Shown: positions 7,908 to 16,218 of the stretch, piece by piece | Layout: each line of letters opens with the position of its first letter | Numbering within the stretch: the first letter of the stretch is position 1 | Origin: Microbacterium sp. SA39 | GTDB taxonomy: Bacteria > Actinomycetota > Actinomycetes > Actinomycetales > Microbacteriaceae | Assembly: GCF_000967865.1 (NCBI RefSeq) | Contig: NZ_JXRU01000032.1 | Location: 124,001-188,000, forward strand | Length of the DNA stretch: 64,000 nt | Direction of reading: 5' to 3' | Program-made: the position numbers and the translations under genes | Notes under the pieces: generated by a model | The model's input: only the letters and a program-made list of their open reading frames with translations | Database searches by the model: none | What the model was told of the DNA's origin: nothing

Positions 7908-9377
7908 TCAGTGGGTGTCTTCGGCCTCGATCTCGGTGCGGTCGCCCGACCACTGGGTGTGGAAGGTGCCTTCCTTGTCGATGCGCTTGTAGGTGTGCGC
8001 TCCGAAGAAGTCGCGCTGACCCTGCACGAGGGCGGCGGGCAGGCGGTCGGCGCGGATGCCGTCGTAGTACGACAGCGACGACGAGAACGCGGGAGCGGGG
8101 ATGCCGGCCTGCGCGGCGGTGACCACGACGCGGCGCCAGGACGCCTGGCCGCGCGTGAAGACCTCGGCGAAGTACGGGGCGGTCATCAGGACCGGAAGGT
8201 CCGGGTTCTCGGCGTAGGCGTCGGCGATGCGGTTGAGGAACTGGGCGCGGATGATGCAGCCGCCGCGCCAGATCTTCGAGATCGCGCCGAGGTCGATGTT
8301 CCACCCGTATTCGGCGGCGCCGGCCCGGATCTCGTCGAAGCCCTGCGAGTACGCGACGATCTTCGACGCATACAGGGCGAGGCGGACGTCTTCGATGAAC
8401 GCGGCCTCGTCGTCCACTGCGAAGCTGGGTCCCTGAGCCTGTCGAAGGGCATCCGGACCGGGGAGCGAGACGGCGACCGCACGCTGCTCGGGGTGCGACG
8501 ACAGCGAGCGGGCGAACGTGGCCTCGGCGATGCCGGAGACCGGAACGCCGAGCGACAGCGCGGTCTGCACGGTCCACGCGCCGGTGCCCTTGGCGCCGGC
8601 CTGGTCGAGGATCACGTCGACGAGCGGCTTGCCGGTCTCGGCATCCACCTGGCGCAGCACCTCTGCAGTGATCTCGATCAGGTACGACTCCAACTCGCCG
8701 GCGTTCCACTCGGCGAAGATGTCGGCGATCTCGGCGGGGGACTTGCCCGTGCCGCGGCGGATGAGGTCGTACGCCTCGGCGATCAGCTGCATGTCGGCGT
8801 ACTCGATGCCGTTGTGCACCATCTTCACGAAGTGGCCGGCACCGTCGTGGCCGACGTGCGTCACGCACGGCTCGCCCTCGGCGATCGCGGCGATCGACTT
8901 CAGGATCGGGCCGAGTGTGATCCAGGATTCGTCCGAGCCGCCGGGCATGATCGAGGGGCCCGTGAGAGCGCCTTCCTCGCCGCCGGAGATCCCGGCGCCG
9001 ACGAAGTTGATGCCCGTCTCGCGGACCGCCTTCTCGCGGCGGATCGTGTCGGGGAAGTACGCGTTGCCGCCGTCGACGATGATGTCGCCGGGCTCGAACA
9101 CCTCGACCAGCGAGTCGATCACGGCATCCGTCGGGCCGCCGGCCTTGACCATGATGATCGCGGTGCGCGGCTTCTGCAGCGAGTCGGCGAACTCCTGATA
9201 CGTGGATGCCGCGACGAACCCGGCCTCGGGGTGGTCGCCGAGAAGGGTCTGCGTCTTCTCATAGCTGCGGTTGAAGATCGCCACGGTGTTTCCCTCGCGG
9301 CTTGCGAGGTTGCGGGCGAGGTTCGAACCCATGACGGCGAGTCCGACGACTCCGATGTTCGCTGATGCTTCGGGCAC
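7908..9377 (-). CDS. gnd: 6-phosphogluconate dehydrogenase (decarboxylating)
   Basis: 489 residues. Converts 6-phosphogluconate to ribulose 5-phosphate with NADP reduction in the oxidative pentose phosphate pathway. The Rossmann motif GLAVMGSNLARN is at the N-terminus, the catalytic Lys lies in HFVKMVHNGIEY and the C-terminal domain reads AQRDFFGAHTYKRID-like. GTG start with AGGAGCC ribosome site. Oddity: between SLPGPDA and FAVDDE the protein carries LRQAQGPS, encoded by a dispersed 23-bp repeat (8428-8450) kept in frame in a surface-type variable loop. Core motifs are intact, so the enzyme should work. Confidence 0.96.
   Translation of the reverse strand: MPEASANIGVVGLAVMGSNLARNLASREGNTVAIFNRSYEKTQTLLGDHPEAGFVAASTYQEFADSLQKPRTAIIMVKAGGPTDAVIDSLVEVFEPGDIIVDGGNAYFPDTIRREKAVRETGINFVGAGISGGEEGALTGPSIMPGGSDESWITLGPILKSIAAIAEGEPCVTHVGHDGAGHFVKMVHNGIEYADMQLIAEAYDLIRRGTGKSPAEIADIFAEWNAGELESYLIEITAEVLRQVDAETGKPLVDVILDQAGAKGTGAWTVQTALSLGVPVSGIAEATFARSLSSHPEQRAVAVSLPGPDALRQAQGPSFAVDDEAAFIEDVRLALYASKIVAYSQGFDEIRAGAAEYGWNIDLGAISKIWRGGCIIRAQFLNRIADAYAENPDLPVLMTAPYFAEVFTRGQASWRRVVVTAAQAGIPAPAFSSSLSYYDGIRADRLPAALVQGQRDFFGAHTYKRIDKEGTFHTQWSGDRTEIEAEDTH
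8428..8450. repeat. Dispersed 23-bp repeat captured inside gnd
   Basis: The + strand reads ggtccctgagcctgtcga followed by agggc. The complementary form, a cttcgacaggctcaggga core, is one I recall as a frequent short dispersed repeat in Microbacterium-like genomes. Here it is translated as LRQAQGP. Only one copy is seen in this window, so the repeat status rests on recall rather than on local evidence. Confidence 0.55.
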
Positions 9378-9541
9378 AGATGGCTCCTCGATCGTGAAGA
9401 AGGGGTGCTTTCAGCGTATCGCTGTGCGGACCGCCGTTACGCCTGTGTCACGGATTGCGACGAAAGCCCGGCTCGCGCAGCGGAGGACGCGGTCAGGAGG
9501 TCATACGCTGGACGCGATCGTCGAAAGAAGGGATCGCCATC

Positions 9542-10597
9542 GTGAGTTCGGACAACAGGCTACGGGTCGTCGTGGCGGTGCCGCTGCCGGAGGAGCTCTG
9601 CCGGCTCATCGAGACGCTCGAACCGCGTGTCGAGGTGATCAGCGATCCGAGTCTGGTGCCGCCGATGCGCGGACCCGCGGACTGGACCGGTGACCCCGAC
9701 TTCACCCGCACCCCCGAGCAGCAGGCCGCGTTCGATGGACTGGTCGATTCCGCCGACGCGCTCTTCGGCATCCCCGATGTCGACGCCTCCGCACTCGTAC
9801 GCACCGTGAACGCCAATCCCCGACTTCGCTGGGTCATGACGACGGCGGCCGGCGGCGGCAGCACGGTCAAGGAGGCGCAGCTCTCGCGCACCGACCTCGA
9901 CCGGATCGTCTTCACCACCAGCGCCGGCGTGCACGGGGGAACGCTCGCCGAGTTCTCGGTGTTCGCCGTGCTGGCCGGAGCGAAGGGGCTTCCGCGCCTC
10001 CTGACCGATCAGCGCAGCCGGACCTGGCCCGATCGCTGGCAGATGCGGCAGCTCGACGAGATGACCGTGCTGATCGTGGGTCTCGGCGGCATCGGAGCCG
10101 AGTGCGCGCGCCGCTTCCACGCTCTCGGGGCACGAGTGTGGGGCACGACCCGGTCGGGAGACCCCGTGGAGGGTGTGGATCGGCTCGTCCCGCTGGACCG
10201 GCTCGTCGATGCGGTGGGCGAGGTCGATGCCATCGTGGTGACGCTCCCCGGGACCGCGCAGACGCACCATCTGATCGGCGAGCAGGTGTTCGCGGCTGTG
10301 AAGCCGGGAATGACCATCACGAACGTCGGACGCGGCACGGTCATCGACGAATCAGCGCTGCTCGCCGCGCTCGATGACGGCAGGGTGGCGTTCGCCGGTC
10401 TGGACGTCTTCGAGAACGAGCCCCTGGATGCTGCGTCACCGCTGTGGGGTCACCCGAACGTGCTGGTCAGCCCGCACACAGCCGCGCTCAACTCGAACGA
10501 GGAGGAGCGCATCGCACGCCGCTTCGCGGAGAACGCCACGCGGCTCCTGGACGGCGCGGAACTCCGCGCAGTGGTCGACACCGTCGAGTTCTACTGA
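9542..10597 (+). CDS. D-2-hydroxyacid dehydrogenase family protein
   Basis: 351 residues from GTG 9542 with an AAGAAGGGA ribosome site. The NAD-binding domain has VLIVGLGGIGAECARRF (about 176-192). The catalytic triad of the family is visible: Arg in TNVGRGTV, Glu in FENEPL and His in SPHTAALNS. It would reduce a 2-keto acid to a D-2-hydroxy acid or the reverse, in the cytosol. The substrate is not predictable; it is closer to the glyoxylate/phosphoglycerate-type subgroup than to formate dehydrogenase. A -10-like TACGCT lies near 9502. It is divergent from gnd across 164 bp. Confidence 0.88.
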   Translation: MSSDNRLRVVVAVPLPEELCRLIETLEPRVEVISDPSLVPPMRGPADWTGDPDFTRTPEQQAAFDGLVDSADALFGIPDVDASALVRTVNANPRLRWVMTTAAGGGSTVKEAQLSRTDLDRIVFTTSAGVHGGTLAEFSVFAVLAGAKGLPRLLTDQRSRTWPDRWQMRQLDEMTVLIVGLGGIGAECARRFHALGARVWGTTRSGDPVEGVDRLVPLDRLVDAVGEVDAIVVTLPGTAQTHHLIGEQVFAAVKPGMTITNVGRGTVIDESALLAALDDGRVAFAGLDVFENEPLDAASPLWGHPNVLVSPHTAALNSNEEERIARRFAENATRLLDGAELRAVVDTVEFY

Positions 10598-10622
10598 GCG
10601 AAGCTGACCGGTGCCGCAGGAC

Positions 10623-10748
10623 TCAGTCCTTGCGGTAGCCGGAGCGCCCCATCGAGAACAGGGCCGCGAAGCTGCCGACGACGGCGCACACGGTCATCCC
10701 GCCGATGAGCCAGAGGATTACGTGCGAGAAGAAGGCGCCGTCGAGCAT
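10623..10748 (-). CDS. 41-aa single-span membrane peptide
   Basis: A short ORF reading MLDGAFFSHVILWLIGG onward, with hydrophobic residues about 6-35 and a basic/polar tail GRSGYRKD. GGAG lies 8 nt before the ATG, which with the amphipathic layout argues for a real gene. I recognise no family. It sits between the 2-hydroxyacid dehydrogenase and the L25 gene, convergent with the former and divergent from the latter. It could be a small membrane stress or assembly factor, but nothing shows this. Confidence 0.6.
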   Translation of the reverse strand: MLDGAFFSHVILWLIGGMTVCAVVGSFAALFSMGRSGYRKD

Positions 10749-10804
10749 GGGGTACTCCGTGATCTGCAGGAAAGGATCGGTGTCCTCAGCCTATCGGGTC
10801 ATCC

Positions 10805-10972
10805 GGTACCATTGACCTAGTACCTCGGCGAGGGATGCTGCTGCGCGTGCGCGGTCATCCGTTATCGACGCGGCGAAGCAAGCCCGGTGGCTTTCCTCAC
10901 GCGTCTGCGTTCGAGATCACAATTACAAGACCACCGCGCGGCGACTTCGCTGCGTGCCTGAAGGAGAACCTC
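10805..10972 (+). promoter_or_regulatory. Promoter and long 5' leader of the L25 gene
   Basis: TACCAT at 10807-10812 fits a -10 hexamer, which would leave a leader of about 150 nt before the ATG at 10973. GGTAC and GTACC flank 10811-10820, and GGATG/CATCC flank a GC-rich segment at 10833-10860, so the leader can fold. Autoregulation by L25 is a possibility I cannot test here. Confidence 0.4.
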
Positions 10973-11602
10973 ATGTCTGAAGACACCAAGGTCCACGCCG
11001 AGCTCCGCGAGAGCTTCGGCAAGGGCTTCGCTCGCCGCCTCCGCGCCGCGGGCAAGATCCCCGCCGTCATCTACGGTCACGGCACCGAGCCGATCCACGT
11101 CGCCCTTCCGGGTCACCAGGTCGCGCTCATCATCCGTCGCGCGAACGCGCTCCTCGAGCTCGACATCGAGGGCAAGGAGCAGCTCGCGCTGGTCAAGGAC
11201 GTCCAGAAGGACCCCGTGCACCAGATCATCGAGCACATCGACCTGCTCGTCGTGCGCAAGGGCGAGAAGGTCACGATCGACGTTCCCGTCATCGTCACCG
11301 GCGAGCCCGCTCCGGGCACGATCGTCAACCAGGACGCGAACACCCTGTCGATCGAGGCTGAGGCCACGCACATCCCGCAGAACCTCGAGGTCTCCGTCGA
11401 GGGTCTCGAAGAGGGCGCGCACATCACCGCTGCCGACGTCGTGCTGCCGAAGGGCTCGACCCTGCTGGCCGACCCCGAGGTGCTCGTCGTCGCGATCTCC
11501 GTTCCTGCAGAGCAGGACCTGGGTGAAGAGGATGGGGCGGCCGAGGGCGAAGCTGCTGCCGAGGGCGACGCAGCTGCCGCCGAGGACTCCGCCTCGGAGT
11601 GA
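10973..11602 (+). CDS. rplY: 50S ribosomal protein L25/general stress protein Ctc
   Basis: 209 residues, the long CTC/TL5 form. The N-terminal domain binds 5S rRNA (ELRESFGKGFARRLRAAGKIPAVIY is typical); the second domain contains VEGLEEGAHITAADVVLP; the tail after about 180 is acidic and Ala-rich (GEEDGAAEGEAAAEG type). ATG 10973 follows an AAGGAGAA ribosome site; an upstream in-frame ATG at 10835 would add 46 unrelated residues and is rejected. It is followed by a strong hairpin and then pth, the usual actinobacterial order. Confidence 0.95.
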   Translation: MSEDTKVHAELRESFGKGFARRLRAAGKIPAVIYGHGTEPIHVALPGHQVALIIRRANALLELDIEGKEQLALVKDVQKDPVHQIIEHIDLLVVRKGEKVTIDVPVIVTGEPAPGTIVNQDANTLSIEAEATHIPQNLEVSVEGLEEGAHITAADVVLPKGSTLLADPEVLVVAISVPAEQDLGEEDGAAEGEAAAEGDAAAAEDSASE

Positions 11603-11620
11603 TCTCCGACAGTTTCAGGG

Positions 11621-11653
11621 CAGAGGGGACGCGATCGCATCGCGTCCCCTCTG
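11621..11653 (+). terminator. Hairpin terminator after rplY
   Basis: A perfect 15-bp inverted repeat with a 3-nt loop (11621-11635 and 11639-11653), with no clear U-run. It may attenuate rather than stop transcription into pth. Confidence 0.75.
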
Positions 11654-11703
11654 TCGTATCCTGACCGGGTCCGTGGCCGGACGCGGCGTGAAAGGACGAG
11701 GAC

Positions 11704-12285
11704 ATGTCATCCACCTGGCTCGTGGTGGGTCTGGGCAATCCCGGCCCGCGCTATGAGAGCACCCGGCACAACGTCGGTCAGATGGTCGTCGACGAGATCG
11801 CGGCGCGGCGCCGTGAGAGCTTCCGCGAGCACAAGGGTGGAGCGCGAGTCGTCGAGACGTGGTTGCGTCCCGGTGGCGACAAGCTGGTGCTCGCCAAGCC
11901 GAACTCGTTCATGAACGTGTCGGGCACGCCCGTGGCGGCGCTCGCGCGCTTCTACTCGGTTCCCGCGGAGCAGGTCATCGTCGTGCACGACGAACTCGAT
12001 ATCCCGTTCGACACCGTGAAGCTCAAGAGCGGTGGCGGCCACGGCGGTCACAACGGAGTGCGCGACGTGGCACGTGCTCTCGGCACGCCGGACTTCCCTC
12101 GCGTGCGCGTCGGCATCGGTCGCCCCGCGGGTCGTCAGGATCCCGCCGATTGGGTGCTCGCGCCGTTCGGCAAGGAGGAGAGGCCCAACCTGCCGATCCT
12201 GGTGTCGGATGCCGCGGACGCGGTAGAGCTCCTCGTCGCCGAAGGTCTGCTCGCTGCTCAGCAGAAACACCACGCGCCACGGTGA
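11704..12285 (+). CDS. pth: Peptidyl-tRNA hydrolase
   Basis: 193 residues, normal for the family. It cleaves peptidyl-tRNA released from stalled ribosomes. Active-site features are present: [19 protein letters not shown] (catalytic His22), [20 protein letters not shown] and [11 protein letters not shown]. The ATG follows AAAGGACGAGGAC. The gene lies 101 bp after rplY, separated by a hairpin, and is convergent with the DUF4190-like gene. Confidence 0.97.
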   Translation: MSSTWLVVGLGNPGPRYESTRHNVGQMVVDEIAARRRESFREHKGGARVVETWLRPGGDKLVLAKPNSFMNVSGTPVAALARFYSVPAEQVIVVHDELDIPFDTVKLKSGGGHGGHNGVRDVARALGTPDFPRVRVGIGRPAGRQDPADWVLAPFGKEERPNLPILVSDAADAVELLVAEGLLAAQQKHHAPR

Positions 12286-12300
12286 CGCGGCATCGCTTCG

Positions 12301-12957
12301 TCAGCTCGCGAAATCGATGAAGCCTGCGGCGCTGCCGGTCGAGAACGCGATCGTGAGCACCACGAAGAAGATCATCGGCGCGATCACGGCTACGACGAGT
12401 GCGGCGATGCCCGCGCCGCGACCCTGCTTCTTCCTGATCGCGATGATGCCGATCACGATCGCGGCGATCCCGAGAATGGTGCCGGTCCAGAACGACAGCT
12501 CTGCCCACAGCACCTGGTCCCGAGCGGGCGAGAGCACGCTGAGGACATCGTCGCTCGTGGTGGAGATCCCCTGGGGGAGACGCCGTCCGATCTCGAAGCC
12601 GGCGACCCCGACGACGATCGGCGTGACGACGGCAGCGACGACCGCGAGGATCAGGGCGAGGATCCCGAGGAAGCCGGAAGCACGCGGGGACGCATCGGGC
12701 ACCACGTAGGCTCCGGCGGGCGCCGCGTAGCCACCGACCGGCACCTGGTATGCCCCGGGAGGCGCGGCCTGAGGTACGGCGACGGAGGCTGGGGGAGACG
12801 CCGGGTAGGCGGGAGCGGACGGATATGCAGGCGCCGGATAGGCGGGTGCGGCGGGTGCGCCCTGATACGCCGGCGGAGGCGGCGGCACGGCACCGAACGG
12901 CGCGGGAGGCACGGGTGGTACGGCGCCGGACGGGGGAGGCAGCTGCGGATCTGTCAC
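12301..12957 (-). CDS. Proline-rich DUF4190-like membrane protein
   Basis: 218 residues. The first 95 are a Pro/Ala/Tyr-rich, probably disordered cytoplasmic arm with repeated PAYP units. Two or three membrane helices follow (about 97-120, 158-175 and 184-208) with a basic loop IRKKQGRGAG between the last two, as in DUF4190/DUF4352-type actinobacterial proteins. The function is unknown. It begins with GTG 12957, preceded at 6 nt by a TAGGAT -10 hexamer on the minus strand. Confidence 0.7.
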   Translation of the reverse strand: MTDPQLPPPSGAVPPVPPAPFGAVPPPPPAYQGAPAAPAYPAPAYPSAPAYPASPPASVAVPQAAPPGAYQVPVGGYAAPAGAYVVPDASPRASGFLGILALILAVVAAVVTPIVVGVAGFEIGRRLPQGISTTSDDVLSVLSPARDQVLWAELSFWTGTILGIAAIVIGIIAIRKKQGRGAGIAALVVAVIAPMIFFVVLTIAFSTGSAAGFIDFAS

Positions 12958-12963
12958 GCCCCC

Positions 12964-12969
12964 ATCCTA
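12964..12969 (-). promoter_or_regulatory. -10 hexamer TAGGAT, leaderless position
   Basis: Ends 6 nt before the GTG at 12957. Confidence 0.55.
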
Positions 12970-12983
12970 GAGGCCGTGCCGGT

Positions 12984-13988
12984 TCACACGCGGCGGAGCA
13001 GACCCACCCGGTCGTAGACGTCGGACAGCGTCTTGTCGGCGACGGCATCCGCTCGTCCGGCGTTCTCCGCGAGGATGCGGTCGAGCTCGGCGGGGTCGTC
13101 CAGAAGCTCCAGGGCGCGTGCACGAACCGGTTCGAACTCGCTAACGACGACCTCGGCCAGGCCCTTCTTGAAGTCGCCGTAGCCGCGGCCAGCGTACTCG
13201 TCCTCGATGGCTGCGACCTGACGACCCGAGAGTGCCGCGTAGATCGTCAGGAGGTTCGAGACACCGGGCTTGTTCTCCCGATCGAAGCGCACCGAGCCCT
13301 CGTTGTCGGTCACGGCGCGCATGATCTTCTTGGCCGACTTCGCGGGATCGTCGAGCATCCACAGCACGCCGGCGTCGCTCTCTGCGGACTTCGACATCTT
13401 CGACGTCGGATTCTGCAGATCGTAGATGCGGGCGGTCTCCTTCTGGATGACCGGCACCGGCACCGTGAACGTGGCCCCGAAGCGCGTGTTGAACCGGTCG
13501 GCGAGGTCGCGCGTGAGCTCGACGTGCTGCTTCTGATCGTCGCCGACCGGCACCACATCGGTCTGGTAGAGCAGGATGTCGGCGGCCATCAGGACCGGGT
13601 ACGTGAACAGGCCGACACTCGTCTGGTCCTGCCCGTAGCGGGCCGACTTGTCCTTGAACTGCGTCATGCGGCCGGCCTCGCCGAAGCCGGTGATGGTGCT
13701 CAGGATCCAGGCGAGCTCGGCGTGAGCGCGCACGTGCGACTGCACGTACAGCGTCGACTTCGACGGCTCGATGCCTGCCGCGATGTACTGCGCCGCGGTG
13801 CGCCGCGTCTTCTCGCGCAGCTCGGCCGGGTCCTGCGCGACGGTGAGTGCGTGCAGGTCGACGACGGAGAAGTACGCGTCGTACGAGGTCTGCAGGTCAC
13901 GCCACTGGAGGAGCGCGCCGATGTAGTTGCCGATCTGGAGGGAGTCGGCAGAGGGCTGCATTCCGGAGTACAGGCGAGGTTTCGTCAC
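12984..13988 (-). CDS. trpS: Tryptophan--tRNA ligase
   Basis: 334 residues, the standard bacterial length. It charges tRNA-Trp. The class I signatures are QIGNYIGA (HIGH variant, near residue 18) and [12 protein letters not shown] 13988 is chosen because it gives the canonical N-terminus [20 protein letters not shown] and is preceded at 7 nt by TAGGAT; the longer open frame upstream is antisense to the next genes. The C-terminus [14 protein letters not shown] is typical. Confidence 0.97.
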   Translation of the reverse strand: MTKPRLYSGMQPSADSLQIGNYIGALLQWRDLQTSYDAYFSVVDLHALTVAQDPAELREKTRRTAAQYIAAGIEPSKSTLYVQSHVRAHAELAWILSTITGFGEAGRMTQFKDKSARYGQDQTSVGLFTYPVLMAADILLYQTDVVPVGDDQKQHVELTRDLADRFNTRFGATFTVPVPVIQKETARIYDLQNPTSKMSKSAESDAGVLWMLDDPAKSAKKIMRAVTDNEGSVRFDRENKPGVSNLLTIYAALSGRQVAAIEDEYAGRGYGDFKKGLAEVVVSEFEPVRARALELLDDPAELDRILAENAGRADAVADKTLSDVYDRVGLLRRV

Positions 13989-13995
13989 GACACCA

Positions 13996-14001
13996 ATCCT
14001 A
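13996..14001 (-). promoter_or_regulatory. -10 hexamer TAGGAT of trpS
   Basis: Ends 7 nt before the GTG at 13988. Confidence 0.6.
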
Positions 14002-14039
14002 TGGGGATGCCGGTGACCGGTCTGCGTCCGACAGCGTTC

Positions 14040-14045
14040 TACGCT
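14040..14045 (+). promoter_or_regulatory. -10 hexamer TACGCT, leaderless position
   Basis: Ends 6 nt before the ATG at 14052; divergent from the trpS hexamer 38 bp away. Confidence 0.55.
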
Positions 14046-14051
14046 GTGGGC

Positions 14052-14300
14052 ATGACGACTGATCCCCAGACACCGGCGCAGCACGCGCGGTGGGACGGGC
14101 GGTTCTCCGCGATCGTCTCGACCGGCATGTGGGAGAACGGCGCTTCGCAGTTCCGGTACGAGCTCGGTCTCGGCATCCACGCCATTCGCGAAACCGGCGT
14201 CTCTCTGGGAGATCGTGAGGGCCGGAACGGCGAGCGGACCTCGGCGCTCGCGTTCGACTCGGCGGATCGGCTGTCGCCGCTCGCGGAGGTCAGCGCGTGA
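14052..14300 (+). CDS. Hypothetical 82-aa protein
   Basis: Not recognised. The central part, [18 protein letters not shown], looks globular; the ends are polar with no membrane segment or Cys pair. The promoter-proximal ATG with a -10 hexamer at 6 nt supports a real start. Its stop overlaps a GTG opening a 26-codon frame, which in turn overlaps the DUF4166 gene, so the three look translationally coupled. Confidence 0.5.
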   Translation: MTTDPQTPAQHARWDGRFSAIVSTGMWENGASQFRYELGLGIHAIRETGVSLGDREGRNGERTSALAFDSADRLSPLAEVSA

Positions 14301-14377
14301 GCGGCGGCGGGGGAGCGTTCGACCGGGCTCTCGGCGACGAGACGGTGAAGCCGACGCGCGAAGAGGTGCGCGAATGA
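14297..14377 (+). CDS. Possible 26-aa coupling peptide
   Basis: GTG overlaps the previous stop (GTGA) and its own TGA overlaps the next start (ATGA). It encodes [20 protein letters not shown] and six more residues. Double overlap is suggestive, but the peptide is short and the frame could be chance. It may only keep ribosomes moving into the DUF4166 gene. Confidence 0.25.
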   Translation: MSGGGGAFDRALGDETVKPTREEVRE

Positions 14378-15015
14378 TCGCACGCGGCGAGGTCTTCCTG
14401 CGGGCGCTCGGCGAGGACGCGCAGCGCCTGCATCCTGAGATCCTGACCCAGATGCAGGCGGTCGTGCCGGCGGATCGCGCGGAGGGCGTGTTCGCCGTCG
14501 CAGGCAGCCGCTTCGGACAGCTGGGTGCGCTCGCGCTGCCGGTCGTGGGATCGCAGATGCTCGTCACGCGATTCGGGCGCGATGTGCCGTTCACCCTCTC
14601 GATGCGTGCCGAGCGCGATGCTCTCGGCCGGCCGACCCTCGACACCACTCGCGAGTTCCGCTTCCCCGGGTCAGCGCAGCGCATCACCGACCGGCTCACG
14701 ACGAGCGTGGTTCCTGGGTTGGTGCGCAACCTCCTCGGAGCGCGGGGGCGCGTCGAGCTCATCGAGGAGTGCAGCGTCACAGATGAAGGCGCCCTGCGCA
14801 TGCAGACCCGTCGTATCGCCCTTCGGCTCGGAGGTCGACGGTTCGCGCTGCGCGGCATCCTCGGCATCTCGGTCGATCTGGAGGACGGCTGGGACGAGGT
14901 GCACGGCCGTCGGACCATCTCGATGCGAGCCCGACACCCGCTCCTCGGCACCGTTCTCGAGTACCGCGGCTGGTACCGGCTGATCGACTCAGAAGGAGTT
15001 CCGGCGTCGTCGTAG
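14374..15015 (+). CDS. DUF4166 domain protein
   Basis: 213 residues. The second half shows the DUF4166 layout, with beta-rich segments ending [17 protein letters not shown]. The N-terminus includes [16 protein letters not shown], as in proteins where DUF4166 is joined to redox or epimerase domains; here it is alone. The biochemical role is unknown. The ATG overlaps the preceding stop as ATGA. The downstream membrane protein begins 10 bp after its stop. Confidence 0.7.
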   Translation: MIARGEVFLRALGEDAQRLHPEILTQMQAVVPADRAEGVFAVAGSRFGQLGALALPVVGSQMLVTRFGRDVPFTLSMRAERDALGRPTLDTTREFRFPGSAQRITDRLTTSVVPGLVRNLLGARGRVELIEECSVTDEGALRMQTRRIALRLGGRRFALRGILGISVDLEDGWDEVHGRRTISMRARHPLLGTVLEYRGWYRLIDSEGVPASS

Positions 15016-15018
15016 AAT
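15013..15018 (+). promoter_or_regulatory. -10 hexamer TAGAAT, leaderless position
   Basis: Ends 7 nt before the ATG at 15026 and overlaps the stop of the DUF4166 gene; it favours 15026 over the ATG at 15017. Confidence 0.5.
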
Positions 15019-15025
15019 GCCGTCC

Positions 15026-15340
15026 ATGACCCGCACGCAGAGTCCTGCCGGCGGCCGCCTCGTACGGATCGTCGGGATGGTGCTGACAGCGGTGTTCGGC
15101 GTCACATTCCTGTGCTTCGCGTGGATGACGCTGAGCAGCCGCTTCGGTGGAGGTACCGGTGATCCGCATGGATACGTGCTGATCTTCGGGACGTTCCTGG
15201 CGCTGCTCGCAGGACTCGCCCTCGCGTTCGTCGTGCCGTTGGTCTTCCGCTCCGGAAGCCGCGGCACCGCCTACTCCGTGAGCCTGGTCGCCTACGTGGT
15301 CGTCGCGGCGGGGTTGATCGCGGCTCTGCTCACCGCTTGA
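15026..15340 (+). CDS. Small three-span membrane protein
   Basis: 104 residues with hydrophobic helices at about 12-33, 46-70 and 80-102, a basic N-terminus and short loops. No family is recognised. It may be cotranscribed with the DUF4166 gene or use its own leaderless promoter. An ATG at 15017 would add three residues but lies inside the putative -10 hexamer. Confidence 0.65.
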   Translation: MTRTQSPAGGRLVRIVGMVLTAVFGVTFLCFAWMTLSSRFGGGTGDPHGYVLIFGTFLALLAGLALAFVVPLVFRSGSRGTAYSVSLVAYVVVAAGLIAALLTA

Positions 15341-15365
15341 GATCGCCCGGTCGGCCTGGGCTCGT

Positions 15366-16205
15366 TCAATACGTGTAGTCGACCACGACCGGTGCGTGAT
15401 CGCTCCAGCGCTGATCGTACGCGACAGCACGAGCGACCTGGTACGTCTGCACCCGCTCGGCGAGGGACGGAGTCGCGAGGTGGTAATCGATGCGCCATCC
15501 CGAGTCGTTGTCGAACGCCTGTCCGCGCATCGACCACCAGGTGTACGGCCCGTCCACCTCACCGTGGAAGCGGCGACCGATGTCCACCCATCCGAGGCCC
15601 GGACCCACCGAGCCGTCGACGCCGGTGACCTGCGTGCCGGCCTCGCCGAGGAATCGGTCGAAGTACGCGCGCTCCCGGGGGAGGAAACCCGCCTTCTTGC
15701 GGTTGCCGCGCCAGTTCTTGATGTCTAGCTCTCGGTGACCCACGTTCAGGTCGCCGGTCACCAGCGCCAGCGCGCCGCCGGCGCCCAGCTCGGCCAGACG
15801 GATGCCGAATGCGTCGAGGAACTTCCACTTCTCGTCCTGCTTGGGAGTGTCGGCCTCGCCGGAGTGCACGTACGCGCTCACGACGGTGAGAGGACGGTCG
15901 CCGATCAGGAAGTCCGCCTCGATCCAGCGCCCCTTGGAGTCGAAGTCCTCGGGGCCGAAGTCGGTGCGCGAGGCGAGAGCAGGAACGCGGCTGGCGATCG
16001 CGACACCGGCACGACCCTTGGCCACCGCCTCGTCGTGAACGAAGGTCCACCCCGGAAGGGCCGCCTCGAGGTGCTCGTCCTGCCCGCGGACCTCCTGCAG
16101 GGTCAGGATGTCGATGTCTGCCGCATCGAGCCACGCGCCCATTCCGTTGCGAGCCGCCGCCCGGATCCCGTTGACATTGACCGTGGCGATACGCAGATGA
16201 GGCAT
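15366..16205 (-). CDS. xth: Exodeoxyribonuclease III
   Basis: 279 residues. An AP endonuclease/3'-5' exonuclease of base-excision repair. The endonuclease/exonuclease/phosphatase motifs are visible: TVNVNGIRAA, LTLQEVRG (metal-binding Glu), VTGDLNVG, DYHLAT and the C-terminal WSDHAPVVVDY. ATG 16205 gives the usual start MPHLRIATVN; TAGGCT lies 7 nt upstream. It is convergent with the small membrane protein and divergent from nothing, with YihY downstream in coordinates but upstream in transcription. Confidence 0.95.
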   Translation of the reverse strand: MPHLRIATVNVNGIRAAARNGMGAWLDAADIDILTLQEVRGQDEHLEAALPGWTFVHDEAVAKGRAGVAIASRVPALASRTDFGPEDFDSKGRWIEADFLIGDRPLTVVSAYVHSGEADTPKQDEKWKFLDAFGIRLAELGAGGALALVTGDLNVGHRELDIKNWRGNRKKAGFLPRERAYFDRFLGEAGTQVTGVDGSVGPGLGWVDIGRRFHGEVDGPYTWWSMRGQAFDNDSGWRIDYHLATPSLAERVQTYQVARAVAYDQRWSDHAPVVVDYTY

Positions 16206-16212
16206 GGACACA

Positions 16213-16218
16213 AGCCTA
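16213..16218 (-). promoter_or_regulatory. -10 hexamer TAGGCT of xth
   Basis: Ends 7 nt before the ATG at 16205; it overlaps the stop region of the yihY-like gene. Confidence 0.55.
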
